A DNA stretch of 64,000 bases, from assembly GCF_010389155.1 (NCBI RefSeq), contig NC_057764.1, positions 3,224,001-3,288,000 on the forward strand, in the 5' to 3' direction. How positions within the stretch are numbered: the first letter of the stretch is position 1; every line of letters begins with the position of its first letter. The DNA comes from Erigeron canadensis. Lineage: Eukaryota; Streptophyta; Magnoliopsida; Asterales; Asteraceae. Made by a program: the position numbers and the translations under genes. The notes under the pieces were generated by a model. It was not told the origin of the DNA. It saw only the letters and a list, made by a program, of their open reading frames with translations, and did no database searches. Below are positions 1-11,783 of this stretch, one piece after another.

Positions 1-91
1 AGAAGAAGGAATTGTCCGAAAAGGTGGAAGCCTGGAGGTCTTCTCTTAAAAGAGTTGGATCCGTCGCTGGATTGGTACTCGGGGAAAATGG
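1..91 (+). CDS. TNL receptor, 3' end of the TIR-domain exon (partial at window edge)
   Basis: Frame 3 reads KKELSEKVEAWRSSLKRVG and continues SVAGLVLGENG up to a GT donor at 92-93. This is the typical end of a plant TIR domain, the helix with a WR.aL..v..laG pattern that precedes the first TNL intron. The exon stops after two bases of a Gly codon. The exon at 11784 begins with the matching single base and continues YEAEFI, the usual TNL linker, so the two fit in phase as one gene across an 11.7 kb intron. The rest of the TIR domain lies outside the window. I am sure this is TIR sequence. That it belongs to the gene at 11784 is inference from phase, orientation and absence of any other TIR exon between. 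Confidence 0.8.
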
Positions 92-904
92 GTATGCATT
101 CACCTTATAATATTCTAGTATTAGACCTGTTTTGACTCATAAATATTTCTACTAATTGATTTTAAATACTATAAACATCCCTAGCTATAAGGCTATAATC
201 ATATTATCATCACAGGTTATTCTTTTTAAAAAGCACAAAATCAAAATCGATCGTATTGATCCAATAAATGTGTCAATATCAATTTTTTTAACAGTTTGTG
301 ACTAGAAATAAAACTATTCTGATTTTTCTCTACAGTAAACTTACCATGAATCCAGGACTATTTTTTCTTTCCTAATAGTTGTTTGGTTCCATTTTTTATG
401 TCAACAATAACACAACATAGTACAAGTAATAATAATAACTTTTTAAACACCAACAATATAGTTATAAAAGATATATAATGCAAATCTCTTGCTCAATAAA
501 TCTCAAATGTTTAAAGCTAACAATGGATTTGAAAATGAATGGTGTTTCACACATTCAATATGCGCAAACAAATAGAAAAATCTATTGTTTCGAGAGTGAT
601 ATCCTCCACTAACATATCGATGATAGCTAGGGTGTATATGGTATTACCCATTATGTGTGACCAATTTCTCCAGAAATTATAACATAGAAACAAACACGAA
701 AATATTAGATCAAACTTTAGGAAAAGAAAGAGTAGAATTGTTAAAATATGTTCACACAAAACACACCATACACATAATTCAAACACAAGTCTATTAATCA
801 ATATGTAATCAAACACACGAAAGTATGAAAATTAAAATTAATCAAATTACTACAATACCTTGAATTAAACTATCGACATCAAATAAAACTTTCAATGAAA
901 ACCT

Positions 905-1211
905 TAGTTAATCCGAGTTAGTTAGTTATAAAAATAAGGGTAAGATACGGGCATTTGCCTTATCCATCATGGCTCCGCTATAACACCCATATACTGACGG
1001 GCTACGTCTGTAGCTTACGAGCTACGTCATCCGAAAATAAGTTACTTTTTAGATTTTTTAACTTTTTTTTTGAACGACTAGGTTAAAAGGAAAATAAATA
1101 AAAAATGAGTAAAATAAAAAAGAAAACAAGTAAAAAAAAAAAAAAATCAAGAACAGAATTTTTTTAATTTTTTTTCACTTTAAGGTACCTTCTCTTTTGA
1201 TCTCTATTCTA

Positions 1212-1244
<33 letters not shown>
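905..1244. mobile_element. (TA)n-associated MITE, truncated copy
   Basis: Sequence from about 905 (GAGTTAGTTAGTTATA) through the CATCATGGCTCCGC segment to AAGGTACCTTCTC and TTTGATCTCTATTC parallels the right part of the element at 25554-26117. It ends directly in a (TA)n tract at 1214-1244. The left terminus is missing. No coding capacity. Confidence 0.6.
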
Positions 1245-1246
<2 letters not shown>

Positions 1247-2439
1247 AAAGTTAAAATGGGAAAAAAAAAACTTTCGAGAACTAGTTTTTAATTAATATGT
1301 TAAAGGTACTATTGTCAATTACTCAAAGCAATTTAATTATTTATTAACTATAAATAAAATTCCCCCATGAATAGCTTTTCCTTCACTATTAATTGGATAG
1401 TTTCAATTTGGATTCTCCTTTTATAAACCCATATCCAGGAACTTGCTAACGAAAACACATGTTCAGCCTTTTTTGAAACTCACATGCTTTCTGGACACTA
1501 ATTAACTAATCTATTACTTTAAGTTCATCAAAAAGATAATAGGAACAATATATGCAAAGCAAAAAGTTTGAATACACTTTTCTACACGACTTCAAGTCGA
1601 TAAAAGGCACATGCACCGTCTATTGAAGATAAAATTTATCAAGTAACAACAAAATATACTCCTGTTAAATTATCACACATGTACATCCTTTTTGAAATTT
1701 GAAGCTAATTTCCTGACCTTAATTAAAGAATTGATTACTGTAATCAAGTTCATGAGATCAATACAACATCCAGACAAATACACAAATAACATATTGTCTT
1801 AAAAAAAATGTGACCTTCAAAGTAGGCACCGACAATTGCAAACACAGCTAACAACTAACATAAAATAAACTAACATAATTTATTTATTTTTTGGATGTAT
1901 TCGGCACATAATATCCTGAATGATATTGTGTTATGTCATCATCAATTTTAATGCGTACTCTTTCGCAACTTAGCCAGCCTTGTCTTCTATATTTTACTTT
2001 TGATCTCCAATCCACATTCCTGCTTTGCACCATTATCTCCCATGTAGGTTTCCATACGCATCATCAGTCATCACAAAAATCCCGTCATTGATTTCATTTT
2101 AGTTGTCTGCCACTTCATTTCAAGTATTTTGGAAGCTGCAGTCACAATTCTTTTACATTTAGAGTTTCCTACGCTCTTCGATACTCCACAAACACCTTGT
2201 TCTACATTTTAAAATTCTCTCTTTATCTTTATATAGTGAGTCCTACAAAGCTTTCAATAGAACTTACAAATTGTAATTCATTACCTGTTTTCCTGGTAGT
2301 GTTCCCTAATTTTCTTCATTGTTCCTATCCTTTCATTATCAATAATATATCTATTTTTCCATACCTAAAATCATAAAGTATCCTATAGTAATGCCATCGT
2401 ACTAAAATTGGGAAAAACACTTGTAGTTTAACACGTACA

Positions 2440-2790
2440 CGTGGTCTAATCCGAACCACGTAGATAATATAAAAAGTGATAACACAATTGTACAACACTA
2501 AAACACATGTGACCATCTCCAAAACCACATATAAAACATATTAACACATCTTGACAACTTAACAAAACAAAAATCTTAAAGTGTGCGCGTATAGACTTAT
2601 GCTAAACCAACAGAAAACACGTTTATAACACATTTATAATAAACACACATGATCAAATCGGAACCTTGCGGGTACAAAGTTTTAACACATTTGAACAACA
2701 CAAACAAGACATGTGGCTAGCCCAAAAACCATATATGTAACACATTAACATAGGTGGGCAACTTAGCGGAACATGTGTCTTCTTGTACGT
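2440..2790. repeat. ACACATGTG-rich repeat DNA, left part
   Basis: Degenerate short units containing ACACATGTG, AACACATTT and ACACACATG recur here and again at 5876-6480, on the other side of the LTR retrotransposon. This suggests a single block split by that insertion. I recognise no coding function. Confidence 0.4.
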
Positions 2791-3124
2791 AAAATCGTGG
2801 ATGAATAGAATTTCGTCTAAGAAAGTGTTGCATAAAATTACACTCAACAAATTAATTTTCATCAAATCGTCCACAAGATTACATGCCAAGGCAAAAAGAT
2901 ATCACTAGCAATCGTAAGTAAAACCATACATGATTTTTCTATGGTTAGCTAACCTCTTTCAAAATGTGATATTGTGTCACAAAGTAAAGACATTTATATC
3001 GACAAGATTAGACGTAAAAAAAAATTAAAAAATCAATAGCATTAGAAAGCCATCATGCATGAAAGCAACAATTTGCTATAACCAACTAAACAGCTATACA
3101 GATTCACAAAACTGAATCGCGTAA

Positions 3125-3600
3125 TGTTGAAACACGTCGGACCGTTTAAATCACAATCTAAACAACTACAAACGTGCGGAATCCGATTGTAATTGTCTTT
3201 GAGGATTCTAAATAAACATGAACATATAAACACGAATTGAATGATGAATAAGAGATAAGAACAGATGCAAGACTCGTGTATATCATTAATCATATGAACA
3301 TTACACCAAATTGAGTATACATCTGACTGGCACGGGGTATAGATCTCTACCCCGTGCGAGATGAATAATTTTTGTTGCAACTTAAACCATTAACCCTAAA
3401 TTGTAACCTAAGTCTTGTATATATAGGCTGCTACATGGGCTGAGCTTCTATCACGTTCGTGGGCTTCAAGTTCCTTCGCACGAACTAGTTGCCTCATGCT
3501 GACGTCATCACGACCTTGATGATGTCTTCTCTTCATCATAATCAGCCCTTGGAATTGTATTGCAACGAACAATAATCTATGCACGAAATGTGCATCTACA
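3125..3600 (-). repeat. 3' LTR of the non-autonomous retrotransposon
   Basis: Begins TGTTGAAACACGTC and ends GTGCATCTACA on the plus strand. It contains a TGACGTCA palindrome at 3500-3507 and is the partner of 5400-5875. Confidence 0.9.
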
Positions 3601-3615
3601 GACTCCCCCTTTTCC
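3601..3615 (-). other. Polypurine tract
   Basis: The plus strand reads GACTCCCCCTTTTCC immediately inside the LTR. Its complement is a G/A-rich run of the kind that primes plus-strand DNA synthesis. Confidence 0.7.
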
Positions 3616-4822
3616 GTTGCAATAAATTCTTGATAAACTCCGATAATCATTAGCTATCGAAAAACCTGAATCCACTGGCTCTCCCTCAACTGATGACGTC
3701 GAGTCTTCTTGTTGAAACTCGATCTTCTGACATCGCATCCTGATCTTCAAACTGCAAAGTCTCTGTCTCTCTATGACAACCAACTAACCCAACACATCTC
3801 ATTGTAGCTCTCTCCCTCAACAGCTAACCACCTCCGAATTAAGCATCGCAACCTTCCACTTAGGATCGTCACCTGAGAAATTAATCTCGCCTTGCCTAAC
3901 CGGCATATAATAGAGAAGTTGAATTTTCAACAATCAACATCAAATCAATCAGCTATCACAAAGATAAGAAACTCTACAACCTGAATCACAAAATGTAATA
4001 CCATAGACCCTGTCTCAAATAGCAGCATCTAACTCCGTTATGTATCTCCACAACTCTACTAATTATCAGATCTCCCCTTTAGTTATATAAACCGCTAATC
4101 ACATAAAGATCTTAATATCGCAATTTACTTATTAAGATGCCTGATTATCATCCTTACATCATGGAATATAGATAGGTTCAATCTTCAAGTACTCAAATAA
4201 CAAATAACCAGCTTCATCATTTCAATACTTCAACAAAGTTTTAACTATGTCTCGTATCTTCATTGCTCCAATACTTCGACAACAGCTGCTATATAGAAGA
4301 TCATTTATTGAATAGTGTTAATCAAAACTGAAAACACTATGATCTTCATTACTCGAGAGTTTTGAAAGTGTAAACACCGTCAATTGTTAATTCTAACAGA
4401 TAACACTTTGATCACCACTTCGTCTCAAGTATATCAGAGTTTTGCGGAGAAAACCGAAGAACATTCTTGAAATTTTTATTCCCCCCTTTTCTCGGCAAAT
4501 ACTCTCAAAATCAGCCTATAATAGGTTACAGTATCTCTCATTCTTGAGGTTCTTCAAAATGCTTAGAGTTCACGATGTTTAAAGCTCTTCGCCAAACAGG
4601 GTATACCCGTTTTCCCTCCAAATTTTCTGGGAAAACACATTTACGTGAAACATTGGTATTCACGTAAATTTTTATTAAAAATGTTGTGGGAAAAGTTTGA
4701 TAATTGCCGAAAATTTTCATCCAAAACGTGCCGAAAACGCACAAAAACGGACCGAAAATTTTTCGAACGCTACCAAACTTCAAATCTTCATGAATCATGC
4801 CATTTTAAGACCATGGGCAAAA

Positions 4823-4876
<54 letters not shown>

Positions 4877-4877
4877 T
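4823..4877. repeat. (ATT)n microsatellite
   Basis: About 18 uninterrupted ATT units inside the retrotransposon interior. Long Tyr and Ile runs in overlapping reading frames are translation artefacts of this repeat. Confidence 0.95.
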
Positions 4878-4969
4878 TTTTCTACTACCCTGTCTTGTGT
4901 GCTTCAAGGGATATGTATGCACACAACTTGGAACCTCTTTGTTCAATCTGTTTCTTGTTATAAGATTCA

Positions 4970-5300
4970 AACAAGGAAGTAGATATCTTCGTGATAATGC
5001 AAACACGAACCTGTTTCAGATCGACATATCATCTTCAGCATGACGTCAGCGTGAAGTAAAGAATACTAAGGCATGACGTAAGCACGAACTTGATTATAAA
5101 AATGTGATTATCTTCGTGGTGATGTCAGCACGAGGGAAGGTCCTCTTCGTGATGATGTAAACACGAACTTAATCAGAATTCATGATATTTTGTCCATGAA
5201 CTCGTGGTGACGTCACTGTGAACTTAATCCACTTCGTGCTGATGTAAGCACGAAGTCAAACGAAGTAACATGCGAATAATAGCCACTAACGAAGTTGCAC
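4970..5300 (-). repeat. Retrotransposon leader with repeated TGACGTCA-type motifs
   Basis: Degenerate units of the form CGTGnTGACGTCAGCACGAA recur. Exact TGACGTCA occurs at 5041-5048 and 5208-5215. One-base variants are near 5074, 5120, 5153 and 5234. Both LTRs hold one more each. TGACGTCA is the core bound by TGA-class bZIP factors; a regulatory role here is inference. Confidence 0.6.
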
Positions 5301-5387
5301 GAATTTCTTCATCTTCACGAATTTAACACGAATTTGGCAGAAATTCCTTAATACAGATCGTAATTGAAGACTAAAAACGTCTTCCCT

Positions 5388-5399
5388 GCTCTGATACCA
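5388..5399 (-). other. Primer binding site (initiator Met tRNA)
   Basis: The minus strand reads TGGTATCAGAGC directly after the 5' LTR, the classic plant retrotransposon PBS matching the 3' end of the initiator Met tRNA. Confidence 0.9.
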
Positions 5400-5875
5400 T
5401 GTTGAAACACGTCAGACCGTTTAAATCACGATCTAAACAACTACAAATATGCGGAATCCGATTGTAATTGTCTTTGAGGATTCTAAATAAACATGAACAT
5501 ATAAACACGAATTAAATGATGAATAAGAGATAAGAACAGATGCAAAACTCGTGTATATCATTAATCATATGAACATTACACCAAATTGAGTATACATCTG
5601 ACTGGCACGGGGCATAGATCTTTACCCCTTGCGAGATTAATAGTTTATGTTGCAACTCAAACCATTAACCCTAAATTGTAACCTAAGTCTTGTATATATA
5701 GGCTGCTACATGGGTTGGGCTTCTATCACGTTCGTGGGCTTCGAGTTCCTTCGCACGAACTAGTTGCCTCGTGCTGACGTCATCACGACCTTGATGATGC
5801 CTTATCTTCATCATAATCAGCCCTTGGAATTGTATTGCAACGGACAACAATCTATGCACGAAACGTGCATCTACA
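5400..5875 (-). repeat. 5' LTR of the non-autonomous retrotransposon
   Basis: Same boundaries and length as 3125-3600. TGACGTCA is at 5775-5782. Its minus-strand end abuts the primer binding site. Confidence 0.9.
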
Positions 5876-6480
5876 CGTACATAAAAAATGAAAACACATG
5901 TGACAAACCCGAACCACACATGTGAACATGACAAAAACACATACGTTTACATTATCATATCGCATATGTTTACATTTTCGAGAAGTACACATGATAAAGT
6001 TAGAACTTATACCATACGTTTGCACTGCAATAAAGGTCGCTTGATAAGGTAATTACTTCGTGCACTACGCATAACACATTTGTACCACATTTAAACCAAG
6101 TTAACCTTATCACACATGTTTAATTTTCCAGACACAACACAAAAAAACAAACGTTGCAAGCAAAATTTACTCACACATGTTTAACCATGTTAACCTTTTT
6201 GACGCCATAGTTGTACCAAACACATGTGACCAACTACATTTACATACAAATAATCAGGAAAAAAAAGGAAGAGGGCAAAATACTCACTCCCAACAAACAT
6301 TTACTAAAGGAACATATGTTATCATCACTTTATAGGAACTAACACTCGGGCACATATGTTATAACTTTACTTTACGGGGCAAGCGACCCAATTTATTATG
6401 GAAAAAAAACACAAAAAAGGCCTGTGTCACTCCCAACAAACACTCAGGAACATATGTTATTACTTACACTAACAAGTGAC
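5876..6480. repeat. ACACATGTG-rich repeat DNA, right part
   Basis: ACACATGTG, CACACATG and CATATGTT words recur in degenerate form, as at 2440-2790. No recognisable protein. From 6480 to 8960 I see only AT-rich sequence. Confidence 0.4.
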
Positions 6481-9059
6481 CTAATTAACAAAAATATAAC
6501 ACCAAAATCTATTAACGAATCCGTAGATAGTATTGATGTACCTTCATCAAAATCACCGATTAAATCAAGATGCATTTCCTTCTTATTGGTTTATTTGCTA
6601 AACGATTTCATCATCCTTACCCTGTCACTCCTACTGACTGTTACTACCAACCAAAGAAACAAGAACCAAATATGAGTGAAACACATATAAACTACGAATA
6701 AAAAAGAAAAGAAAAGAAAACAAAAAGGGTTAAAAAGTTACATTTGTTAGTCTTTATCATATGGGATGTAAAACCTAATGTTTATACTATCAATTGATAA
6801 TGGATTATTAGTAGAACACACATGCACCATGGATTTTTAGCTTCATTTGCCGATTTTGTGTTAATTTTTGGATTGTATTGAATCTTCATAGAAAAGAATT
6901 TAGAAAGTGAGACATTTGGGGAGTTTTTTCCCTTACCGTGAAACACAAATACAATCTTTTTTTTTTTAATTTTTAATTCCAACTCTACCCTTCCGCATGT
7001 TTATATATTCAACTGGTCACACATATTTACTCAATGGCATGTATCTTTTATATGTTCTTTGAGTTTTATCTAACCAAGTAATATAGATAGATTTACAAGG
7101 GTTTTATCTTTTATTAAACTAAAACACAGTTGCTCTAATAATTTATCGACCAATCACAACTCTCGATTCTTTAAAGTTGACTTTTGTTTCAATTTTTACT
7201 TTACTTACACTTTTTTATTTTCCATAACAAATTTACACTTTTTACCCAATAATTTTAATAATAATGAATAAATAATTATAGCTAATATATATCCGATAGA
7301 ATAATAGCTAATATTTTTCCACCAAAATAATAAGTGATATATATCAAATAGAATAATAACTATGAGGATTATATATCCAATAATATGTTTTATCATATAA
7401 GTATAAAATTAATTAATTCAAAGTAAATAAAATTTAATGTAAATATATTAAGATTTTAAGAGTAAATATAGTAATATTTTTTATTGAAGTGTTTAGTAAT
7501 TGTCATTCAAAAGCACAATCAATTTATATAAGTTTCATCAAGTATTATCTAACACAAATAAAAATATTTACATTCAAAATTAGAAAAGTTAAACTTAAAA
7601 AGTTCAAAATATGACACTTTAAATTGGACGAAAGGAGTAATATTTAATTAAATATTTAATATAACCACAATATGGACTCTAGATATCTATCCCAAACATA
7701 ATAACAGATTACGATATATAACATCCTTATCCTAAACACAATAGGAATCACAAAACATGAGACAATCAAAAGCAAAGCACGACTTACCATAGAGAGTTAT
7801 TTGAATACTAAATCCAAATCAATACGAACTCCCTTCAAGATTCATTTTATCTCTCAATAAAAAACGTACAAATTTTCTCCTTTATTATATAGTAGTTTTG
7901 CGTATTAGTATTTAAAGTTACAATTGTCACTCAAATCATGAGTCCTAATTGTTATCAAAAAATATGAAAACAATCTTAACTGTTATCTAATTATTATAGG
8001 ACGGGTGATTGAAAATCAATATATTCGTGTTATGTCACTCAAATCGTGAATGTCAAGTAGAGAATCACAATTATGTTTATATTTTAATTCTTGATTATTC
8101 TTCATGATAGTATCACATTATGAGTACAATTGGTTTCAAAAATTATATAATATAGAAATTATTATAGCATGTGTCTTGTGGAATGACTACGACAAACAAT
8201 TCCATCTATGTCTCAGCTAATAATGACAATAACGAATATGTGGTTATTGTATTACAACTTGTAAAGTATAACACTTGGAACCGTATATTTCAAAGTTATA
8301 AGGTTTTATGACTTAAATGTATGAAAATCTAATATTGATAATATCGTAAGTCTTGTGGACACGATGGATACGGGTCTAAAATCTAGTTTAGATTCTAAAT
8401 AGAGTACTTTTGTTAGTGATTTAGTGACGCCACAATAAAATTTTAATTTTTAGTTTTTTACGCACTTATGTTTTTCTAAAGGACTAATCGCTAATCCCCG
8501 TAGTTGAACTGTTGTTGTTAAATGATCTTTTTTTTCTTTTTCAAACGCCCCGAGTTTTTAATTATTTGTTTGGTTTTAGTTGATACATGAAAACTAGATG
8601 TAGTATTACCGAAGAAGATGGAGTAATAAATATGGAAATGTTTTCATTAATTAGTGTTAATATTTAGTTGCAAGCAGAACATGATAAATAGCTCTCTCCA
8701 CAAAAATGGACTGTTGGCCCTCACACATTTATTATACGGATTAAGATCGTTATAAATTTATTTGGTAAGTTGATACATCATTAACTAAATCATTAGTCAA
8801 GATTTAAAAACCAAGTTTGAAATTTAACCTTTGATTTTAATATAATAATTGAGGTTGTCTCAACTTAACTTGACTACGAGACAACTTAAAATAATATTCA
8901 TCCCACATTATACACAAAATCTCAAGTTTTCAATATACAAATATATGAGGAACCCAAATTCGAAAACTTGAATAATCAAGATAGTTTTCATGTTTATGAG
9001 CTGTGTATCGTGTATGTGACGGCGATGGTGGTCGAGGTTGTTGTTGGTGATGGCCTATG

Positions 9060-9180
9060 GTGTTTATTGATAGTGGGTACAACAACCCCTTTTACAAAAA
9101 ATATATACAAAAGGGTGGTGTTTATAGATAGTGGGTACACCAACCCCGTTTACAAATATATATACAAAAGGTTCCATTTG
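9060..9180. repeat. Short tandem duplication (~55-bp unit)
   Basis: GATAGTGGGTACAnCAACCCC followed by TTTACAAAnATATATAC occurs twice, near 9068 and 9127. It lies in intronic DNA. Confidence 0.6.
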
Positions 9181-9284
9181 TTGGTCTACAAATTATAACA
9201 TATTTAAAGAGAATTCGTCTTAACAGTATTTTTTGTCCTTATCTAAAGTTTTAAGTTAAATACAATATTTGTCAAATAAACATA

Positions 9285-9830
9285 AAGTGGGGCTTGGTGA
9301 AGTGGTTTGTGTTTTCGCATGTGGGGTGAGACTGTGAGAGGTCACGCCTTCCATTTTCTTTTTGTTTTTGCACTTTCCCCTCTCCTTTTTTGCTTTTTTT
9401 TTTCCTACCCCCTCCTTTTTTTTCCTTTTTTCTTATAGCCTCTCCTGTTTTATTTTTATGTTTTTTTTACCCCCTAACCTTATATAAATTTTTTACTCTT
9501 TTTTAACATTTGTTTTTTTATACTTCTTTTTACATTCTACATTTTGTTCTTTAATAACTTTTTAAAATGCTATACATTTTATTCAACTGCTTTATATTTT
9601 GTTTTTTTATTCTATTTATTTTTTCTCTTTTTTTGTTGCATTATATATTCGTTTTTGTTTTTTAAACATTAGGTTTTTATACTTTTTTCACATGTAACAT
9701 TTGATTTATTTATAACTTTTTCATTTAGTTTTCATATTCCTTTTTTTTTCTCTCTTTTTTATTTTTTGGTTTTAGTATATTCTTTTTTTTTTCTTTTTAA
9801 CATTTGGTTATCCCCGGCCGTTATTATATA
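9285..9830. repeat. T-rich low-complexity tract, possibly behind a SINE fragment
   Basis: From about 9340 the plus strand is overwhelmingly T with some C (runs such as CCTTTTTTTTCC) for over 400 bases. It is preceded by a GGGGCTTGGTGAAGTGG and GAGAGGTCACGCC segment that loosely resembles tRNA-derived A and B boxes. The SINE idea is weak. Confidence 0.4.
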
Positions 9831-9892
9831 TGTATTTTTAAGTGTCCTTTTGATCTCTCTGATTAATATTATGATAAACCAATATAAACACT

Positions 9893-10545
9893 TATAAAGT
9901 TTAAGAGGGGACAATGATTTGTGAGTGTAGCTAACTAAGCCAAAATATCTATGTAATGTAACCATCTTTAAAGTCGTATATGCAATGCAACGAAAAATGT
10001 ATTTGTGTCTATGTGATGTATGTAACCAGCTAATCTATAGGTTACCGGTCATCAAAAGGTTAAAACATGGTTTATTTCATATAAAATGACAAAAAAAAAC
10101 TCAACTACTTGATTAACTATGGCTAAACTGTTTTTATTTCCTTTTGATTAGCCATGGTTAATCAAGTAGTTGAGTTTTTTTTGTCATTTTATATGAAATA
10201 AATCATGTTTTTCTCTACATCATATACATCATCAGATCCTGATTACTATATCTTTTTTCTTCTTCACCACCGCGGGCCACTTCTCGTGTTTTTGGGTATA
10301 TATGTATAAAGAGCGTGTAGGGTTTTTTTTGTCATTTTATATGAAATAAACCATGTTTTAACCTTTTGATGACCGGTAACCTATAGATTAGTCGGTTACA
10401 TACATCACATAGACACATATACGTTTTTTGTTGCATTGCATAGATGGCTTTAGAGATGGTTACATTACATAGACATTTTAGCTTAGTTAGCTACACTCAC
10501 ATATCATTATCCTTTTAAGAGTGTACAAACCAGTTTTCTTTTTAT
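9893..10545. mobile_element. Foldback/MITE element with ~200-bp inverted arms and inner hairpin
   Basis: The left arm (about 9893-10100; GTGAGTGTAGCTAACTAAG, then TTACCGGTCATCAAAAGG) recurs reverse-complemented at about 10319-10545. Within it, 10066-10125 pairs almost perfectly with 10149-10207 around a 23-base loop, giving a second nested hairpin. No reading frame of note, so it is a non-autonomous DNA element. Confidence 0.8.
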
Positions 10546-10918
10546 GGTAAATATTAATAATGGCGTAGAATTTTCTCTGTACTTACAAGTAGTATAAATA
10601 TAAAGTTTTTAGTCACTCAAAAATGTGAACATTTTACATATTTTTAAACGTGTATAGTAGATTATCGTTTATATTTATGAATGTAGACATGTTTTATATG
10701 TTTAAAATTGCGGATAAAGAAACAAAACTATATGCATTTTTTTGAAAGGGCATAGAACATGCGTGTATAATAAAAGTTATATTTATGGTAAGAAAATTCA
10801 GTCACTAGTGTCTTATATATACAGTATCATTTTTATGTATGTATGTGATAATATATTAGTGATTGTTCTTGGGGTGTATTAAATTCTTTTAAAAAAAAGT
10901 AAGTGTTTTCATGTAAAG

Positions 10919-11070
10919 AGAGGATTCCCTCAAGTTATTTTCCGAACAAGTTGAGGAAATTTTGATCTTTGATTAAAAATCAAAGGCCAAGATTTAAAGA
11001 TGATCTTTAAATCTTGGCCATTGATTTTCATCCAAGGTCTAAATGTTAGGATAACTTAGGGAATCCCTTC
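10919..11070. mobile_element. Short foldback MITE
   Basis: Ends are GGATTCCCTCAAGTTAT and its inverse ATAACTTAGGGAATCCC. The centre is a strong palindrome, GGCCAAGATTTAAAGAT facing ATCTTTAAATCTTGGCC. About 150 bp in all. Confidence 0.75.
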
Positions 11071-11217
11071 CCTTTCACGTAGCAAAATTATAATTAGGAA
11101 GGAAAGAAAAGGAGGAGAGGTTCAATTATTTTGTCAAAGGTTTTCTTCCAACTTTTGAGATGATTGGAAAGCAAACAAAATGTTGAGGAAATAGCTTATT
11201 ATTAGACTACTAAAAAA

Positions 11218-11545
11218 CTATCTTGACGTGTCTTTAAGCTTTAGCTTAATGGTTGAAATACCATCCCCATTAGCATGGGGTCTTGTTTTCAAGCTTTGGG
11301 GAACATAAGAATTAAGTCCCTTTATGAGGACTTGGGCCTGGATATATTCAGGTTCAAATTTGATGGGGCAAGGTTTACCCATATTAATCGTCATGCCTTC
11401 GGGTGGATTAGTAGGGGGTTTCTCCCTATCAGGTATTGAAATAGGCATTTCTACTTCAAGGGAGCTCTCTAGCGGGGACCCGGTTAAGGCAACGTATGCT
11501 AAACCTTCCATCGTCAAATCACGACACAAAGTTTCCAACGAAATT
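11218..11545. other. Unrecognised, more GC-rich segment
   Basis: This block is clearly less AT-rich than its flanks and has open frames on both strands (minus 11218-11538, 106 codons; plus 11324-11575, 83 codons). Neither product matches a family I know. TTTAGCTTAATGGTTGAAA at its start is faintly tRNA-like, so a SINE or other repeat fragment is more likely than a gene. Confidence 0.3.
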
Positions 11546-11783
11546 CACTTTTCAAAACAAAAAAAGATATCTTGATTCTCCATATATTTTGAAGCAAATT
11601 AAAATAAAAAAAAATTTCAACACATATAATTATATCTAAGAGTGTAAAGTTATTAAACTAAAGTTAAACTTATAAGATCTCATATCCACATAATATTCTA
11701 TTCTATTTAATTATGTAGAGTAATATGTTGTTAGAATTAATTTAAGTTATAAAAATACTGATTGCATTGAATGGATAATCTAG

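Larger units (their letters stand above)
3125..5875 (-). mobile_element. Non-autonomous LTR retrotransposon, complete, minus strand
   Basis: Two 476-bp direct repeats (3125-3600 and 5400-5875), both TG...CA, bound a 1.8 kb interior. A primer binding site complementary to initiator Met tRNA abuts the LTR at 5400, and a purine-rich tract (on the minus strand) abuts the LTR ending at 3600, so the element runs on the minus strand. The flanks are CGTAA and CGTAC, a 5-bp target duplication with one change. The interior has no gag or pol reading frame, so it depends on enzymes from another element. By eye about 22 of 476 LTR positions differ (near 4.6%), which points to a moderately old insertion. 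Copia-like by PBS and LTR style; superfamily uncertain. Confidence 0.9.
92..11783 (+). other. Probable giant first intron of the TNL gene, filled with repeats
   Basis: The stretch begins with GTATGC after the TIR exon and ends with TAG before the NB-ARC exon. I find no convincing host exon inside. It holds a (TA)n-flanked MITE remnant, a complete non-autonomous LTR retrotransposon, ACACATGTG-rich DNA, a T-rich tract and two foldback elements, listed separately. Between about 6,500 and 8,960 it is plain AT-rich sequence in which I see no gene. The usual first TNL intron is a few hundred bases, so transposon insertion explains the size if it is one intron. Confidence 0.6.

Noticed and set aside
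4645..5043. Poly-Tyr and poly-Ile ORFs
   Set aside because: They are produced by the (ATT)n microsatellite inside the retrotransposon.
7880..7910. Helitron 5' end on the minus strand (ACTATATAATAAAGGAG)
   Set aside because: It resembles Helitron starts, but I found no matching hairpin and CTAG terminus at lower coordinates, so it is too weak to call.
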